DNA of 64,000 bases from Hanstruepera marina (GCF_019880635.1 NZ_JAINVX010000004.1:1-64000); one strand, 5' to 3'. Counted from the stretch's first letter, positions 42,009 to 51,828 are shown. Translations and numbers: made by a program. The notes: generated by a model not told the origin, from the letters alone.

Positions 42009-42048
42009 GAAAAAGCCCGAATACTTTATTGTTTTCGGGCTTTTATAT
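42009..42048. terminator. Bidirectional terminator
   Basis: Stem AAAAGCCCGAA / TTCGGGCTTTT with a 12-nt loop, between the + coiled-coil gene and the convergent - hutI. Confidence 0.85.
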
Positions 42049-42056
42049 TTTTTTAA

Positions 42057-43295
42057 TTATGATATTAATTGGCCATTTATTATTACCCGATCTATGTGGT
42101 TGTCACCAAATGCATAAGGTAAGAAATTATAACTCGGTACTTCTTTTGTAATTATTAGGTTAGCCTTTTTGCCTTTTGTTATGCTACCATAACGATGGCT
42201 TATGCCCATAGCATAGGCACCGTTAATTGTTGCAGCATTAATGGCTTCTTCAGGAGTCATTTTCATTTTAATGCAGGCTGTACTTAAAACAAAGTTCATA
42301 TTTCCACTTGGTGTGGAACCTGGATTATAATCTGTGGCAAGAGCTAATGGCAATCCGGAATCTATTATTTTTCTGGCTGGTGTATAAGGAATACTTAAAA
42401 AATAGGAGCATGATGGTAATGCGACAGGTATCGTATCGGAATTACGAAGAACATCAATATCTTCATCGTTCAATTCCTCTAGATGATCAACAGATAATGC
42501 GTGATGTTTTACACCCATTCCAACTCCTCCAAATGCATTAAATTGATTGACATGGATTTTTGGAATTAAGCCGTATTTTAATCCGGATTCTAAAATTCTA
42601 TCGGTATCTTCCAAATCAAAGTACCCTTTTTCACAAAAGACATCTATATATTTTGCTAATTCTTTGTTAGCTACTTCAGGAATCATTTTATTTATAATCA
42701 AGTCAACAAAACCATTTTTATTGTTTTTATATTCTTTGGGTACAGCATGCGCTGCTAAAAGTGTGGCTCTAATTTTTAAATTATAATGCTGTTTTAAACG
42801 CTTGATTACACGTAACATTTTAAGTTCAGCTTCTATAGTTAGACCATAGCCAGATTTAATTTCAATGGCTCCGGTTCCTTGTTTCATAACTTGTTCAAGT
42901 CGTTTAGCAGATTGGCTATAGAGGTCTTCTTCGCTTATATTTTGTAGTTTTTCTGCCGAATTTAATATCCCTCCACCTCGGTTAGCAATTTCCTCATAGC
43001 TTAATCCATTTATTCTGTCAACAAATTCTTGTTCCCTATTGCCAGCATATACAATATGTGTATGAGAATCGCACCAGGTTGGCAAAACTATTTTTCCATT
43101 GGCATCAATTGTGGTATCGGCTTCAATTCCATTACATTCTGTCATACTACCATATTGAACAATAGTATCATCATCTATTAATAAATATGCATTTTTTAAA
43201 GTTGGTAAGATTTTCATGTCTTTACCTTTAACTATTGAAACATTGGAATCTCTAACCTGAAGTAGTTCTTTTATGTTGGCTATTAAAGTGGTCAC
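42057..43295 (-). CDS. hutI: Imidazolonepropionase
   Basis: A 412-residue amidohydrolase. Zinc ligands in CDSHTHIVYAGNR and IHVNQFNAFGG, GTGAIEIKSGYGL for substrate binding, and LALATDYNPGS with the conserved Asp, as in HutI. It opens 4-imidazolone-5-propanoate to N-formimino-glutamate, the substrate of the ftcD product encoded 13 kb away. Start codon is GTG 43295; no ATG lies at a better position. Not in an operon with other hut genes. Confidence 0.95.
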   Translation of the reverse strand: MTTLIANIKELLQVRDSNVSIVKGKDMKILPTLKNAYLLIDDDTIVQYGSMTECNGIEADTTIDANGKIVLPTWCDSHTHIVYAGNREQEFVDRINGLSYEEIANRGGGILNSAEKLQNISEEDLYSQSAKRLEQVMKQGTGAIEIKSGYGLTIEAELKMLRVIKRLKQHYNLKIRATLLAAHAVPKEYKNNKNGFVDLIINKMIPEVANKELAKYIDVFCEKGYFDLEDTDRILESGLKYGLIPKIHVNQFNAFGGVGMGVKHHALSVDHLEELNDEDIDVLRNSDTIPVALPSCSYFLSIPYTPARKIIDSGLPLALATDYNPGSTPSGNMNFVLSTACIKMKMTPEEAINAATINGAYAMGISHRYGSITKGKKANLIITKEVPSYNFLPYAFGDNHIDRVIINGQLIS

Positions 43296-43334
43296 GTTGA
43301 TATTTTTTTCAAAGTTGATTATTTTTTAGGTAAT

Positions 43335-43372
43335 AAAAAAACGCCTTCAAAAAAATTGAAGGCGGTTTAAAA
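43335..43372 (-). terminator. Terminator of the second FG-GAP gene
   Basis: Stem CGCCTTCAA / TTGAAGGCG with A5/T5 loop; on the - strand it is followed by T7. It ends the gene at 43389-44798. Confidence 0.8.
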
Positions 43373-43388
43373 ATTTACGATAAAACGT

Positions 43389-44798
43389 TTAGTTTTTTAT
43401 GAATTTAATGACTTCATTTGAATTGTTCAATCGAATGGTATATAAACCACTAGATAACTCTGAAACGTCTAAAACGGTATTGTTGTTAACTGTTTGTGAT
43501 AGCACAATTTGACCTAACAAATTGTAAATAGATAGATTTATGGGTTCATTAAATGAGCTTTTAAAATTAAGCACATTATTTGTGGGGTTAGGGTAAATGC
43601 TTATTTCATTTGAAAGTGTATAATCATCCACATCAAGGGTTTCTAGTAGATTCTCAATCCAGTAAACACCATCAGATGGAGCTTGATATGATATTGAAGC
43701 AATGTCTTGATCACCATCGTTGTCAAAATCATTAATGGTCATGGCATAAACCTGTTTTTGTATTCCCGAGCCATCTACCGTTTGTTCCGCACCTATGGTT
43801 GTTGGAGCTGCGCCTTCCGCTTTATGCCAAGTTATATCGTCACCACCAGTTGCACCATTTGATAAAACAAGATCATTTTTTAAATCTCCGTCAACATCAA
43901 CAGCCTCGGAAATACCTGGGTTAGGAATTGTGGAAGTAATGGTTGTTTTGGTATATGTACCTGCTACTTCTCGTTTGTACCAAGCAAAATCACCATAACT
44001 ATCAGATACTAATATATCTAAACCACCGTCATTATCAACGTCTACAAAATCAACATCAAAAAGATAAGTGTTTCCAGAGTTTGACACATTATTTGAGTCC
44101 ACTATAAACGATACGGTTCCACTTGGTACCAGGTTATTATAATAAACATCAATTACACCGTTAGCCCATTCAGCTGTTGTAACAACAGCATCTAAATCAC
44201 CATCACCATCAAAGTCAGCCATATCAAAATCACCTGGTTCAGTAATTGGAGAAACAAGTGTTTGTTCACCTCCAGTAAAAGTTCCGCCACCATCATTTGA
44301 AAACCAAACAATTTTATTGGCAGAATAAGCTGAAACAGCTACATCAATGTTGGAATCCCCATCAATTAAACCAGTATATATACTACCGGCTCCAGCTACT
44401 GTACTAGAAATAACATTTTCGGTTCCAAAGTTTCCTGAACCATCGTTGGCGTACCAAACTAATCGTCCGTCGTTATATGAACTTACTATAATGTCATTTC
44501 CGTTTATTCCATCAATATCAGCAATAGCAATATAAGAGACTCCGTTTAATGTTCCAATTTCTACTGAAGAAGCAAATGTACCATCACCATTGTTTTTGTA
44601 TAGTAAGACTTTATTTCCTACTAACATCCCGACAACTATATCAGGGTAAGAATCAGGATCTAATTGACCCGATGCCATAGCATAAGGATTTTCACCTGGA
44701 TCACCATCTACAGTATTGTAGGATGACCAAACTGTTTGAGAAAATGTATTTCCAATAAGTATTAATGTAAATACAGTAAAAAGTAGTTTTTGTTTCAT
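43389..44798 (-). CDS. FG-GAP/VCBS-repeat protein with T9SS type A sorting domain (paralogue)
   Basis: 469 residues: signal peptide (MKQKLLFTVFTLILIGNTFSQ), about seven FG-GAP-type repeats (DIDGINGNDIIV, DFDGDGDLDAVV, DVDNDGGLDILV, DFDNDGDQDIAS), and a type A sorting domain (ISIYPNPTNNVLNF...LGQIVLSQ...GLYTIRL). Same order of elements and similar repeats as the protein at 1215-2597, so the two are paralogues. Secreted by T9SS; ligand unknown. Monocistronic. Confidence 0.88.
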   Translation of the reverse strand: MKQKLLFTVFTLILIGNTFSQTVWSSYNTVDGDPGENPYAMASGQLDPDSYPDIVVGMLVGNKVLLYKNNGDGTFASSVEIGTLNGVSYIAIADIDGINGNDIIVSSYNDGRLVWYANDGSGNFGTENVISSTVAGAGSIYTGLIDGDSNIDVAVSAYSANKIVWFSNDGGGTFTGGEQTLVSPITEPGDFDMADFDGDGDLDAVVTTAEWANGVIDVYYNNLVPSGTVSFIVDSNNVSNSGNTYLFDVDFVDVDNDGGLDILVSDSYGDFAWYKREVAGTYTKTTITSTIPNPGISEAVDVDGDLKNDLVLSNGATGGDDITWHKAEGAAPTTIGAEQTVDGSGIQKQVYAMTINDFDNDGDQDIASISYQAPSDGVYWIENLLETLDVDDYTLSNEISIYPNPTNNVLNFKSSFNEPINLSIYNLLGQIVLSQTVNNNTVLDVSELSSGLYTIRLNNSNEVIKFIKN

Positions 44799-44838
44799 AA
44801 TTTATTTGGTTTATTTAATCTAATATACTGATTTAAAT

Positions 44839-46236
44839 TTACTTAAGACTACCTACCATATCTTCAGGTTTTACCCACTCGTCGTATTCTTCAGCAGTTA
44901 CATAACCTAAATTAATGGCTTCTTCTTTTAAGGTTGTTCCATTTTTATGAGCGGTGTTAGCAATTTCTGCAGCTTTATAATAACCAATTTTCGTATTCAA
45001 TGCAGTAACAAGCATCAAAGAGTTGTTTAATAACTGTTTTATAATGCTATAGTTTGGTTCAATACCAGAAGCACAATGCTCATCAAAGCTTACACAAGCA
45101 TCACCTAATAGTTGAGCCGAATGAAGAACATTAGCAGCCATAACTGGTTTAAAAACATTTAATTCGTAATGTCCTTGAGTACCACCCACGGTAACAGCTA
45201 CATCATTACCCATAACTTGCGCACATACCATAGTCATGGCTTCACATTGTGTAGGGTTTACCTTTCCAGGCATAATAGAACTCCCAGGTTCATTTGCTGG
45301 TATAATTATTTCACCAATACCCGAACGTGGTCCAGAAGCCATCATCCGAATATCATTGGCAATTTTATTTAAAGAAACAGCTAATTGTTTTAAAGCACCA
45401 TGGGTTTCAACTAAAGCATCATGAGCAGCAAGAGCCTCAAATTTGTTTTTAGCCGTAATAAATGGTAAATCTGTAAATTCTGCAATATACTTTGCAACAA
45501 GTTCAGCATAACCATCGGGTGTATTTAAACCTGTACCAACAGCAGTTCCACCTAAAGCCAATTCAGATAAATGGTGCATAGTATTTTCTAATGCTTTTAA
45601 ACCATGATCTAATTGCGATACGTAACCTGAAAATTCTTGTCCTAGTGTTAAAGGGGTAGCATCCATTAAATGCGTTCTACCAATTTTAACAACATCTTTA
45701 AAAGCTATTGATTTTTCATGTAAAGTGTTTCGTAATTGGATAATACCAGGAATAGTAATTTCTGTTATTTTTTTATAAGCAGCAATATGCATCCCGGTAG
45801 GAAACGTATCGTTTGAAGATTGCGATTTATTAACATCATCATTTGGTTGAATGGTTTTTTCACCTTCGCCTATTACATGTCCTGCAATTTGGTGCGCTCT
45901 ATTGGCAATAACCTCATTGACATTCATGTTACTTTGTGTTCCAGAACCAGTTTGCCAAATAACAAGTGGAAATTGGTCGTCATGTTTGCCTTCTAAAATT
46001 TCATCACAGACTTGAGCAATTAAATCACGTTTGTCTTCAGATAAAACACCAAGTTCACAATTTGTGTAAGCAGCTGCCTTTTTTAAATAAGCAAAACCGT
46101 ACACAATTTCTAATGGCATGGATGCGGGTGCACCAATCTTAAAATTATTTCTCGAGCGTTCAGTTTGTGCTCCCCATAGTTTGTCTGAAGGAACTTTAAC
46201 GTCTCCCATGGTATCTTTTTCAATTCTAAAAGTCAT
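44839..46236 (-). CDS. fumC: Class II fumarate hydratase
   Basis: A 465-residue fumarase/aspartase-fold enzyme. [54 protein letters not shown] and the catalytic loop [15 protein letters not shown] are all diagnostic. It hydrates fumarate to malate in the TCA cycle and needs no iron. A TAATTTTG -7 box (46263-46270, - strand) lies 26 bp upstream. Divergent from the small membrane protein gene at 46427. Confidence 0.96.
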   Translation of the reverse strand: MTFRIEKDTMGDVKVPSDKLWGAQTERSRNNFKIGAPASMPLEIVYGFAYLKKAAAYTNCELGVLSEDKRDLIAQVCDEILEGKHDDQFPLVIWQTGSGTQSNMNVNEVIANRAHQIAGHVIGEGEKTIQPNDDVNKSQSSNDTFPTGMHIAAYKKITEITIPGIIQLRNTLHEKSIAFKDVVKIGRTHLMDATPLTLGQEFSGYVSQLDHGLKALENTMHHLSELALGGTAVGTGLNTPDGYAELVAKYIAEFTDLPFITAKNKFEALAAHDALVETHGALKQLAVSLNKIANDIRMMASGPRSGIGEIIIPANEPGSSIMPGKVNPTQCEAMTMVCAQVMGNDVAVTVGGTQGHYELNVFKPVMAANVLHSAQLLGDACVSFDEHCASGIEPNYSIIKQLLNNSLMLVTALNTKIGYYKAAEIANTAHKNGTTLKEEAINLGYVTAEEYDEWVKPEDMVGSLK

Positions 46237-46371
46237 GATTTTAAATATAATAAGTTGTTTCGCAAAATTACAATTTTGATACTAAATTCAGCTTGAGATA
46301 ATGAGATTTTTGTATTAAATTATTTATAACTAATTAAGTTAAAATAAATGTTAATAAAATAGTTTTTACTA

Positions 46372-46402
46372 TTGCGAAACAAATGACTTTGTTTTATCTT
46401 TG
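46372..46402 (+). promoter_or_regulatory. Promoter of the 57-aa membrane protein gene
   Basis: -33 TTG (46372-46374), 20-bp spacer, -7 TATCTTTG (46395-46402), ending 24 bp before ATG 46427. Both elements and spacing match the Bacteroidota consensus well. Confidence 0.6.
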
Positions 46403-46426
46403 CGGTAAATTATAAAAAAAGCCACC

Positions 46427-46600
46427 ATGTTTGATTTTGACCAATATTTAGGATTTTTAGCGTTTTTAACCATTTTAACCATAGGTTTTTGGCTAATGAT
46501 ATTCTTAATCACTTTTGTTATTCCTTATTGGATTGGTGGAGCTTTATTAGAACGTATGAAGGAAATTCGTGAAGAAAAGAAAGCTAAAAGACAAGCATAG
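46427..46600 (+). CDS. 57-residue single- or double-pass membrane protein
   Basis: A short gene encoding MFDFDQYLGFLAFLTILTIG, then FWLMIFLITFVIPYWIGGAL and a strongly basic/acidic tail (LERMKEIREEKKAKRQA). Hydrophobic from residue 8 to 40, enough for one long or two short helices, with positive charges predicting a cytoplasmic C-terminus. It has a very good promoter 24 bp upstream and a terminator at 46621-46653, so it is likely expressed. I do not recognise a characterised family. Bacterial small proteins like this often modulate larger membrane proteins. Confidence 0.65.
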   Translation: MFDFDQYLGFLAFLTILTIGFWLMIFLITFVIPYWIGGALLERMKEIREEKKAKRQA

Positions 46601-46620
46601 TATTTATTATAAGATTATAA

Positions 46621-46653
46621 AAAAAAACGTCTAATGATTTAGACTTTTTTTTT
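46621..46653. terminator. Bidirectional terminator
   Basis: Stem GTCTAA / TTAGAC (TGAT loop) flanked by A8 and T9. It separates the small membrane gene (+) from the TonB-dependent receptor gene (-). Confidence 0.7.
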
Positions 46654-46676
46654 ATGCTTTAAAGTATGGGTAATAA

Positions 46677-49139
46677 TCACCCTTCAAAATCAAAATCACC
46701 GCCACCATTATCACCTCGGTTTCTATCCTGACGCTTTTTCTGCTGATTGAATCGGTATGTGAATGATAACATTAAACTGCGTTCACGCCATTGAAATTCA
46801 GATTCACTTCTAAATGTTGGTGTATTGGTTTCTGATATACGTTTTCTACTGTTTAAAAGATCGCTTACGTTCAATGCTATAGAGGCATTATCGTTAAGTA
46901 AATCTTTACTAAATGCCATGTTGGAAGAGAAAACACCTTCACGCTTATTTTGAGCATCAGCTGAAGGCCCTCGATAATTTAGGCTGGTTTGCCATTCTAT
47001 ATTCCATGGCAATGTATATTTGTTGTTAATTCTTGCAAACCAACTGGTGTTATCATTATCCAATGACAAACCGTTAGGTGTGGTTCCTGTGGTAGATTGT
47101 TGAAAAATATTGAAATTGGCATTAATATTCCATTTTCGGGATTGGTTATAGGTAACCGTAAATTCAAAACCAAAACGATCCTCTTCGGCTAGATTTATTG
47201 GCGATCGTTCTATTATGGGTAATACTTGACCACCTACATTAACCGTCTGTCCAGTATCATAACTTACAAAGCTAAAAGCATCTGTAGCGTGCTGGTAGTA
47301 AGCAGAGGTGTTAAGCGAGACTTTACCAAACTTCTTGTAATAACCCACATCAAATAAACCGGAATAGCTAGGAGCTAGATTAGGGTTACCTCTAAAAATA
47401 CTCGTTACACTAGAACGTGATGGAAACGGATTGATAAACCATGATCTCGGTCTTCTAATGCGTCTGCTATAACCTAGGGTTACATTTTCATCTTCATTAA
47501 TTTCGTAACTTAAGTTCACTGTAGGAAATAACCCCAAGTAGTTGTTACGGTTAAAATCACCACTGGTGGGTTGATCAATAGTGATACGAGTTTCTTCAAG
47601 ACGCAATCCTAGTAAGTACGAAAATTTTTCGCCTATTTTACTACCAAACTGTGTGTAAGCGGCATTAATATATTCTCTGTAATTTAAAAAATTAGATAAA
47701 CCCGTGCTTAATTCAAATTCATTACTGTTTTGGTCTAAAAACCATACCTTATAATCTGAACTTTGGTCATTAAAATTACCACGATAACCTAATTCAAATT
47801 GACTTCTTTCGCCAATAGGCAATACATAGTCTGCTTGAAGCAAAATACGTTGTTGATCTTCTAGGGTTGAAACACGCTCTGTATTTACACCTTCTAATAA
47901 CACTTCAGAATACTCATCTTCAGAATTGTCCTCATATTGGAAGTCCATAGTTAGCTTATGACCACTGGTGTTAAAATCCTTTTGGAAGTTTAGGGAATAT
48001 TGAATGACCTTGTCCTCCTCCTGTTCAGGATCAAAGCGGTTGCTTTCAGACTCAAAATTGCCATTTTCATCATACTGTGTTAAAATGTTTGTAGTATTAC
48101 TTTCATTATTACCATCTCTATATGAAATAGCACCAGTTAACGAAGCGGAATCTGTAATATACCATTCTACTCCAAAGTTGGTGTTAAGCCCCTTTCTTAT
48201 ACGGTCGTAATCATTGGTTTCATTGGCATAGGTGTCTGGATTATCGGCAATTTCATTACCGTTATCATCAAATTCCTTATTGAAGTATTGTGTATAAGAC
48301 GATGAATTCCCAGGTACTTCACGATAATTATAACTTGTTGTGTTAAAAATATTGATATCACCTGTTCTGTAATTGATATTACCTGAAATACCGGCAGCTT
48401 TAGGATATCCTGCACTTGCCGTTACAGCACCATTAAATCCTTGCAATTTACTCCTTCTAAGGATGATGTTTAAAATACCTGCAGTCCCTTCAGCATCATA
48501 TCGTGCTGACGGAGAGGTAATTACTTCTACGCGCTCAATGGATTCGGCAGGTAATTGTCGCAGGGCATCTGTACTGTTTAACCCAACTAATCCTGATGGC
48601 TTACCATTTATTAATATTCTAACATTTTCATTTCCTCTTAAAGATACATTGCCTTCTACATCTACGGCTACCGATGGTACATTGTCCAATACATCACTAA
48701 CTGTTCCTCCACGAACCGTTAAGTCTTTACCAACATTGTATATTTTTTTGTCAAGCTTTATTTCAACCGTAGTGGTTTCGGCAATTATTTCAACTTCTTC
48801 TAGGGCTTCAGCACCTTCAGCTAAACCTATTTTACCTAAATTTCTATCTGCAGTCAACTCTTGATTGGGAATGGTTAGTTTTTCAAAACCAATAAATTCA
48901 ACAGTTATATCATATGTTCCACTTGGAACAGGTATACTAAAAGCACCTTCAGCATCGGTTATACTACCTGTTTCTAAACGATTTTCGGCTATGTTAAAAA
49001 AAGCTACTGTAGCATATTCTAATGGCTGATTGGTAGTTTTATCATATACATTACCTGTAATGGTGATTTCATTTGACTTTTGAGAATAAGAAATAAAAGA
49101 TATACCTATAAATAATAGAGATAAGAATATTCTTTGCAT
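46677..49139 (-). CDS. TonB-dependent receptor (CarboxypepD_reg, plug, OMP_b-brl_3-type barrel)
   Basis: 820 residues. Signal peptide (MQRIFLSLLFIGISFISYSQ). CarboxypepD_reg domain about 25-105 (TGNVYDKTTNQPLEYATVAFF). Plug about 125-225 (GGTVSDVLDNVPSVAVDVEGNVSLRGNENVRILINGKPSG; ITSPSARYDAEGTAGILNIIL). Outer-membrane barrel from about 235 (LGYSRRIRRPRSWFINPFPS, FGFEFTVTYN), ending LMLSFTYRFN before a charged Gly/Asp-rich tail (KKRQDRNRGDNGGGDFDF). The plug type is that of the outer-membrane beta-barrel family rather than SusC. Substrate unknown; no SusD-like partner is nearby. Preceded on the same strand by the arsC-like gene, with its terminator between. Confidence 0.92.
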   Translation of the reverse strand: MQRIFLSLLFIGISFISYSQKSNEITITGNVYDKTTNQPLEYATVAFFNIAENRLETGSITDAEGAFSIPVPSGTYDITVEFIGFEKLTIPNQELTADRNLGKIGLAEGAEALEEVEIIAETTTVEIKLDKKIYNVGKDLTVRGGTVSDVLDNVPSVAVDVEGNVSLRGNENVRILINGKPSGLVGLNSTDALRQLPAESIERVEVITSPSARYDAEGTAGILNIILRRSKLQGFNGAVTASAGYPKAAGISGNINYRTGDINIFNTTSYNYREVPGNSSSYTQYFNKEFDDNGNEIADNPDTYANETNDYDRIRKGLNTNFGVEWYITDSASLTGAISYRDGNNESNTTNILTQYDENGNFESESNRFDPEQEEDKVIQYSLNFQKDFNTSGHKLTMDFQYEDNSEDEYSEVLLEGVNTERVSTLEDQQRILLQADYVLPIGERSQFELGYRGNFNDQSSDYKVWFLDQNSNEFELSTGLSNFLNYREYINAAYTQFGSKIGEKFSYLLGLRLEETRITIDQPTSGDFNRNNYLGLFPTVNLSYEINEDENVTLGYSRRIRRPRSWFINPFPSRSSVTSIFRGNPNLAPSYSGLFDVGYYKKFGKVSLNTSAYYQHATDAFSFVSYDTGQTVNVGGQVLPIIERSPINLAEEDRFGFEFTVTYNQSRKWNINANFNIFQQSTTGTTPNGLSLDNDNTSWFARINNKYTLPWNIEWQTSLNYRGPSADAQNKREGVFSSNMAFSKDLLNDNASIALNVSDLLNSRKRISETNTPTFRSESEFQWRERSLMLSFTYRFNQQKKRQDRNRGDNGGGDFDFEG

Positions 49140-49212
49140 TGTAATGGTTTTCGCTATTTGACCGCAAAAATAGCCTTTGGTTTAAACGGCTTTGGTTAAA
49201 ACTATGTTAAAT

Positions 49213-49246
49213 AAAAAAGCTTCAATTTTGAAGTATTGAAGCTTAA
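49213..49246 (-). terminator. Terminator of the arsC-like gene
   Basis: Stem AAGCTTCAAT / ATTGAAGCTT with an 8-nt loop, followed on the - strand by T6. Confidence 0.75.
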
Positions 49247-49250
49247 TAGG

Positions 49251-49592
49251 TTAAATGATTTCTAATATTTTTTCGGGAGGTCTACCTATTACAGCCTTAT
49301 TACCGTTAATTACTATTGGTCTTTCAATAAGTTTGGGGTTTTCCAGCATGGCTTCAATGATTTGTGAATCTGTCAATTCCTTGTTTTTATAGTATTCTTT
49401 CCAAATACTCTCGTTTTTTCTAACCAATTCTATAGGTTTTATCCCTAACATTACAATAATATTCTTGAGTTCTTGCTTTGAAGGGACATCTTCAAGATAC
49501 TTTTTTGTTGTAAAGGGTTTTCCAGATTCTTCTAAAAGAGCAAGTCCTTGTCTTGATTTACTGCAACGGTTATTGTGATATATTGTGATCAT
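49251..49592 (-). CDS. ArsC-family (glutaredoxin-coupled) arsenate reductase-like protein
   Basis: 113 residues of the ArsC/Spx thioredoxin-like family. The N-terminal strand ITIYHNNRCSKSRQGLALL holds the catalytic Cys with its single-Cys CSKS loop, and C-terminal NPKLIERPIVINGNKAVIGRPPEKIL is the characteristic R-P-I-V motif. Such proteins reduce arsenate with glutathione or glutaredoxin, though many ArsC-like proteins have unknown targets. No ars operon genes adjoin it. Ten bp downstream of prfB on the same strand. Confidence 0.9.
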   Translation of the reverse strand: MITIYHNNRCSKSRQGLALLEESGKPFTTKKYLEDVPSKQELKNIIVMLGIKPIELVRKNESIWKEYYKNKELTDSQIIEAMLENPKLIERPIVINGNKAVIGRPPEKILEII

Positions 49593-49601
49593 ATTTTTTA
49601 T

Positions 49602-50712
49602 TTATAAAGTTTCAGATTCCGATTCTTTTTGTCCCATCATCATAAGGTAGGCCTTTAAAAACGGTTGTATATTACCATCCATTACAGCATCTACATTGCC
49701 CGTTTCATGACTTGTTCTTACATCTTTAACTAGCTTGTAAGGGTGCATAACATAATTTCTAATTTGGCTTCCCCATTCAATTTTCATTTTTTCAGCTTCA
49801 ATATCATCACGCTGTGCCATTTGCTTTTGCAATTCAATTTCATACAATTGCGATTTCAACATTTGCAATGCACGAGCTCTATTATCATGTTGAGAACGCG
49901 TTTCAGAACACTGTATTTGAATACCAGAAGGCTTGTGTAAAAGCTGTACTTTAGTTTCAACCTTGTTCACATTTTGCCCACCTGCACCACTTGAGCGAGC
50001 GGTTGTAATTTCAATATCTGCAGGATTGATTTCAATTTCTATAGAGTCATCAACCAAAGGATACACATATACAGAAGCAAAACTAGTATGGCGCTTGGCA
50101 TTACTGTCAAATGGTGAAATACGCACGAGTCTGTGAACACCGTTTTCGCCTTTTAACCAACCAAATGCAAACTCACCCTCAATTTCGAGGGTAACGGTTT
50201 TAATTCCGGCAACATCACCATCCTGTAGGTTTAATTCTTTTACCTTAAATCCGCTTTTTTCGGCATACATCAAATACATGCGCATAAGCATGCTTGCCCA
50301 ATCGCAACTTTCGGTTCCACCAGCACCAGCAGTAATTTGCAAAACAGCACTCAAACTGTCGCCTTCATCTGAAAGCATGTTTTTGAACTCTAAATCCTCA
50401 ATAAGGGTTTGTGCTTTGTCAAAACGATTTTCAACATCTTCAGCAGTAGATTCACCCTCTTTGAAGAATTCGTAAATGACTTCTAAATCGTCAACCAATA
50501 CTTTGGCATCGTTAAAGTCTTCCACCCATTTCTTTTTACTTCTTAAGGATTGCATAATAGCTTCTGCCACTTTGGAATCATTCCAGAAATTGGGATCAAA
50601 GGTTTGTTCTTCTTCGTTTTGAATTTCTATCAATTTAGCATCTATGTCAAAGATAGTGCCTTAGCTTGACTAGGCGTGTGTTAAGATCTTTTATCTGATC
50701 TGAAGTAATCAT
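49602..50712 (-). CDS. prfB: Peptide chain release factor 2, with programmed +1 frameshift
   Basis: Two frames join to give about 369 residues. Translation starts at ATG 50712 ([21 protein letters not shown]) and reaches CTT-TGA-C (50652-50646), preceded by an AGG six bases upstream of CTT. Shifting +1 at CTT TGA continues as [16 protein letters not shown] in the long frame. This is the canonical autoregulatory RF2 frameshift: low RF2 lets the ribosome slip past the UGA. RF2 marks are SPF in [12 protein letters not shown] (stop-codon recognition) and GGQ in [14 protein letters not shown] (peptide hydrolysis). It terminates at UGA and UAA. The internal stop is therefore functional, not a mutation. 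Confidence 0.95.
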
Positions 50713-50802
50713 AGATTTAATTTTAAACAAAAATAAAATTATTATCAGTCACATAAAATTTAACGTAATATATTTTATAGTTTTATGTTTTAAAATAATA
50801 TC

Positions 50803-51825
50803 ATGATAATAGATTTACGAAGCGATACCGTTACAAGACCATCTCAAGGCATGTTGGAAGCTATGCTAAAAGCACAAGTAGGAGACGATGTTTTTGATGA
50901 AGATCCAACGGTTAAAATGTTGGAAGAACGCTTGGCTAACATGTTTGGGAAAGACAGGGCTTTGTTTTTCCCTAGCGGCAGTATGGCCAATCAAACAGCT
51001 TTAAAACTGCATACCAATCCTGGTGAACAGGTTATTTGCGATAAGTATGCCCATATTTATAATTATGAAGCAGGAGGAGCATCGTTTAACAGTGGAATAT
51101 CCTGTAAGTTGATTGATGGTAATCGTGGTATGTTTACAGCCAATCAGGTAAGCGAGGCCATTAATCCTAATGCGTTTTATTATGCTAAAACCACCTTGGT
51201 AGAAGTTGAAAACACTGCCAATAGAGGAGGTGGGTCGCTTTGGGATTTTGATGAACTTAAAAAAATACGAACAGTTTGTGATGACCATAATTTGGGTTAT
51301 CATTTAGATGGTGCACGAATTTGGAACGCCTTGGTAGAAAAGAAAGAAACTCCTAAACAGTATGGTGAACTTTTTGATACCATTTCGGTGTGTTTAAGTA
51401 AAGGTTTAGGCTGTCCAATAGGGTCAGTGTTAATAGGAGATGAAGCTATTATGGAAGATGCTGTTAGAGTACGTAAAGTATTTGGAGGCAATATGAGGCA
51501 AGTTGGCTATTTGGCTGCTGCGGGTTTATATGCATTGGAAAACAATTTGGAACGCTTGACTGAAGACCATAAACGTGCTAAAGAAATAGGAGTGGTGTTA
51601 AGTAAGCAACACTATATAAAATCAGTTGAGCCTATAGAGACCAATATCATTATTTTTGAATTGAATAATGATGTGAATGAAGTCCATTTTATTAAGTCTT
51701 TAGATAAAGAAGGTATAAAAATGATTGGCATGGGAAGTGGAAAGTTACGTTTGGTTACACATTTGGATTATACTGATGCCATGCATGATAAGTTTTTATC
51801 AAGCTTACAAAATTTGAAATTCTAA
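50803..51825 (+). CDS. ltaE: Low-specificity L-threonine aldolase
   Basis: 340 residues of the PLP fold-type I threonine aldolase family. N-terminal IDLRSDTVTRPSQGMLEAM and VGDDVFDEDPTVKMLE, FFPSGSMANQTAL, HLDGARIWNA (Asp/Arg near PLP), the PLP Lys200 in CLSKGLGCPIGS, and KVFGGNMRQVGYLAAA. It cleaves L-threonine/allo-threonine to glycine and acetaldehyde. Monocistronic with a hairpin terminator; divergent from prfB. Confidence 0.94.
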   Translation: MIIDLRSDTVTRPSQGMLEAMLKAQVGDDVFDEDPTVKMLEERLANMFGKDRALFFPSGSMANQTALKLHTNPGEQVICDKYAHIYNYEAGGASFNSGISCKLIDGNRGMFTANQVSEAINPNAFYYAKTTLVEVENTANRGGGSLWDFDELKKIRTVCDDHNLGYHLDGARIWNALVEKKETPKQYGELFDTISVCLSKGLGCPIGSVLIGDEAIMEDAVRVRKVFGGNMRQVGYLAAAGLYALENNLERLTEDHKRAKEIGVVLSKQHYIKSVEPIETNIIIFELNNDVNEVHFIKSLDKEGIKMIGMGSGKLRLVTHLDYTDAMHDKFLSSLQNLKF

Positions 51826-51828
51826 CAT

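Noticed and set aside
48373-48864. 163-codon + strand open frame inside the TonB receptor gene
   Set aside because: Antisense to the conserved plug domain; no domain, promoter or ribosome-binding site.
50642-50649. In-frame TGA early in prfB, suggesting a pseudogene
   Set aside because: The CTT-TGA-C context and the seamless +1 continuation match the known RF2 programmed frameshift.
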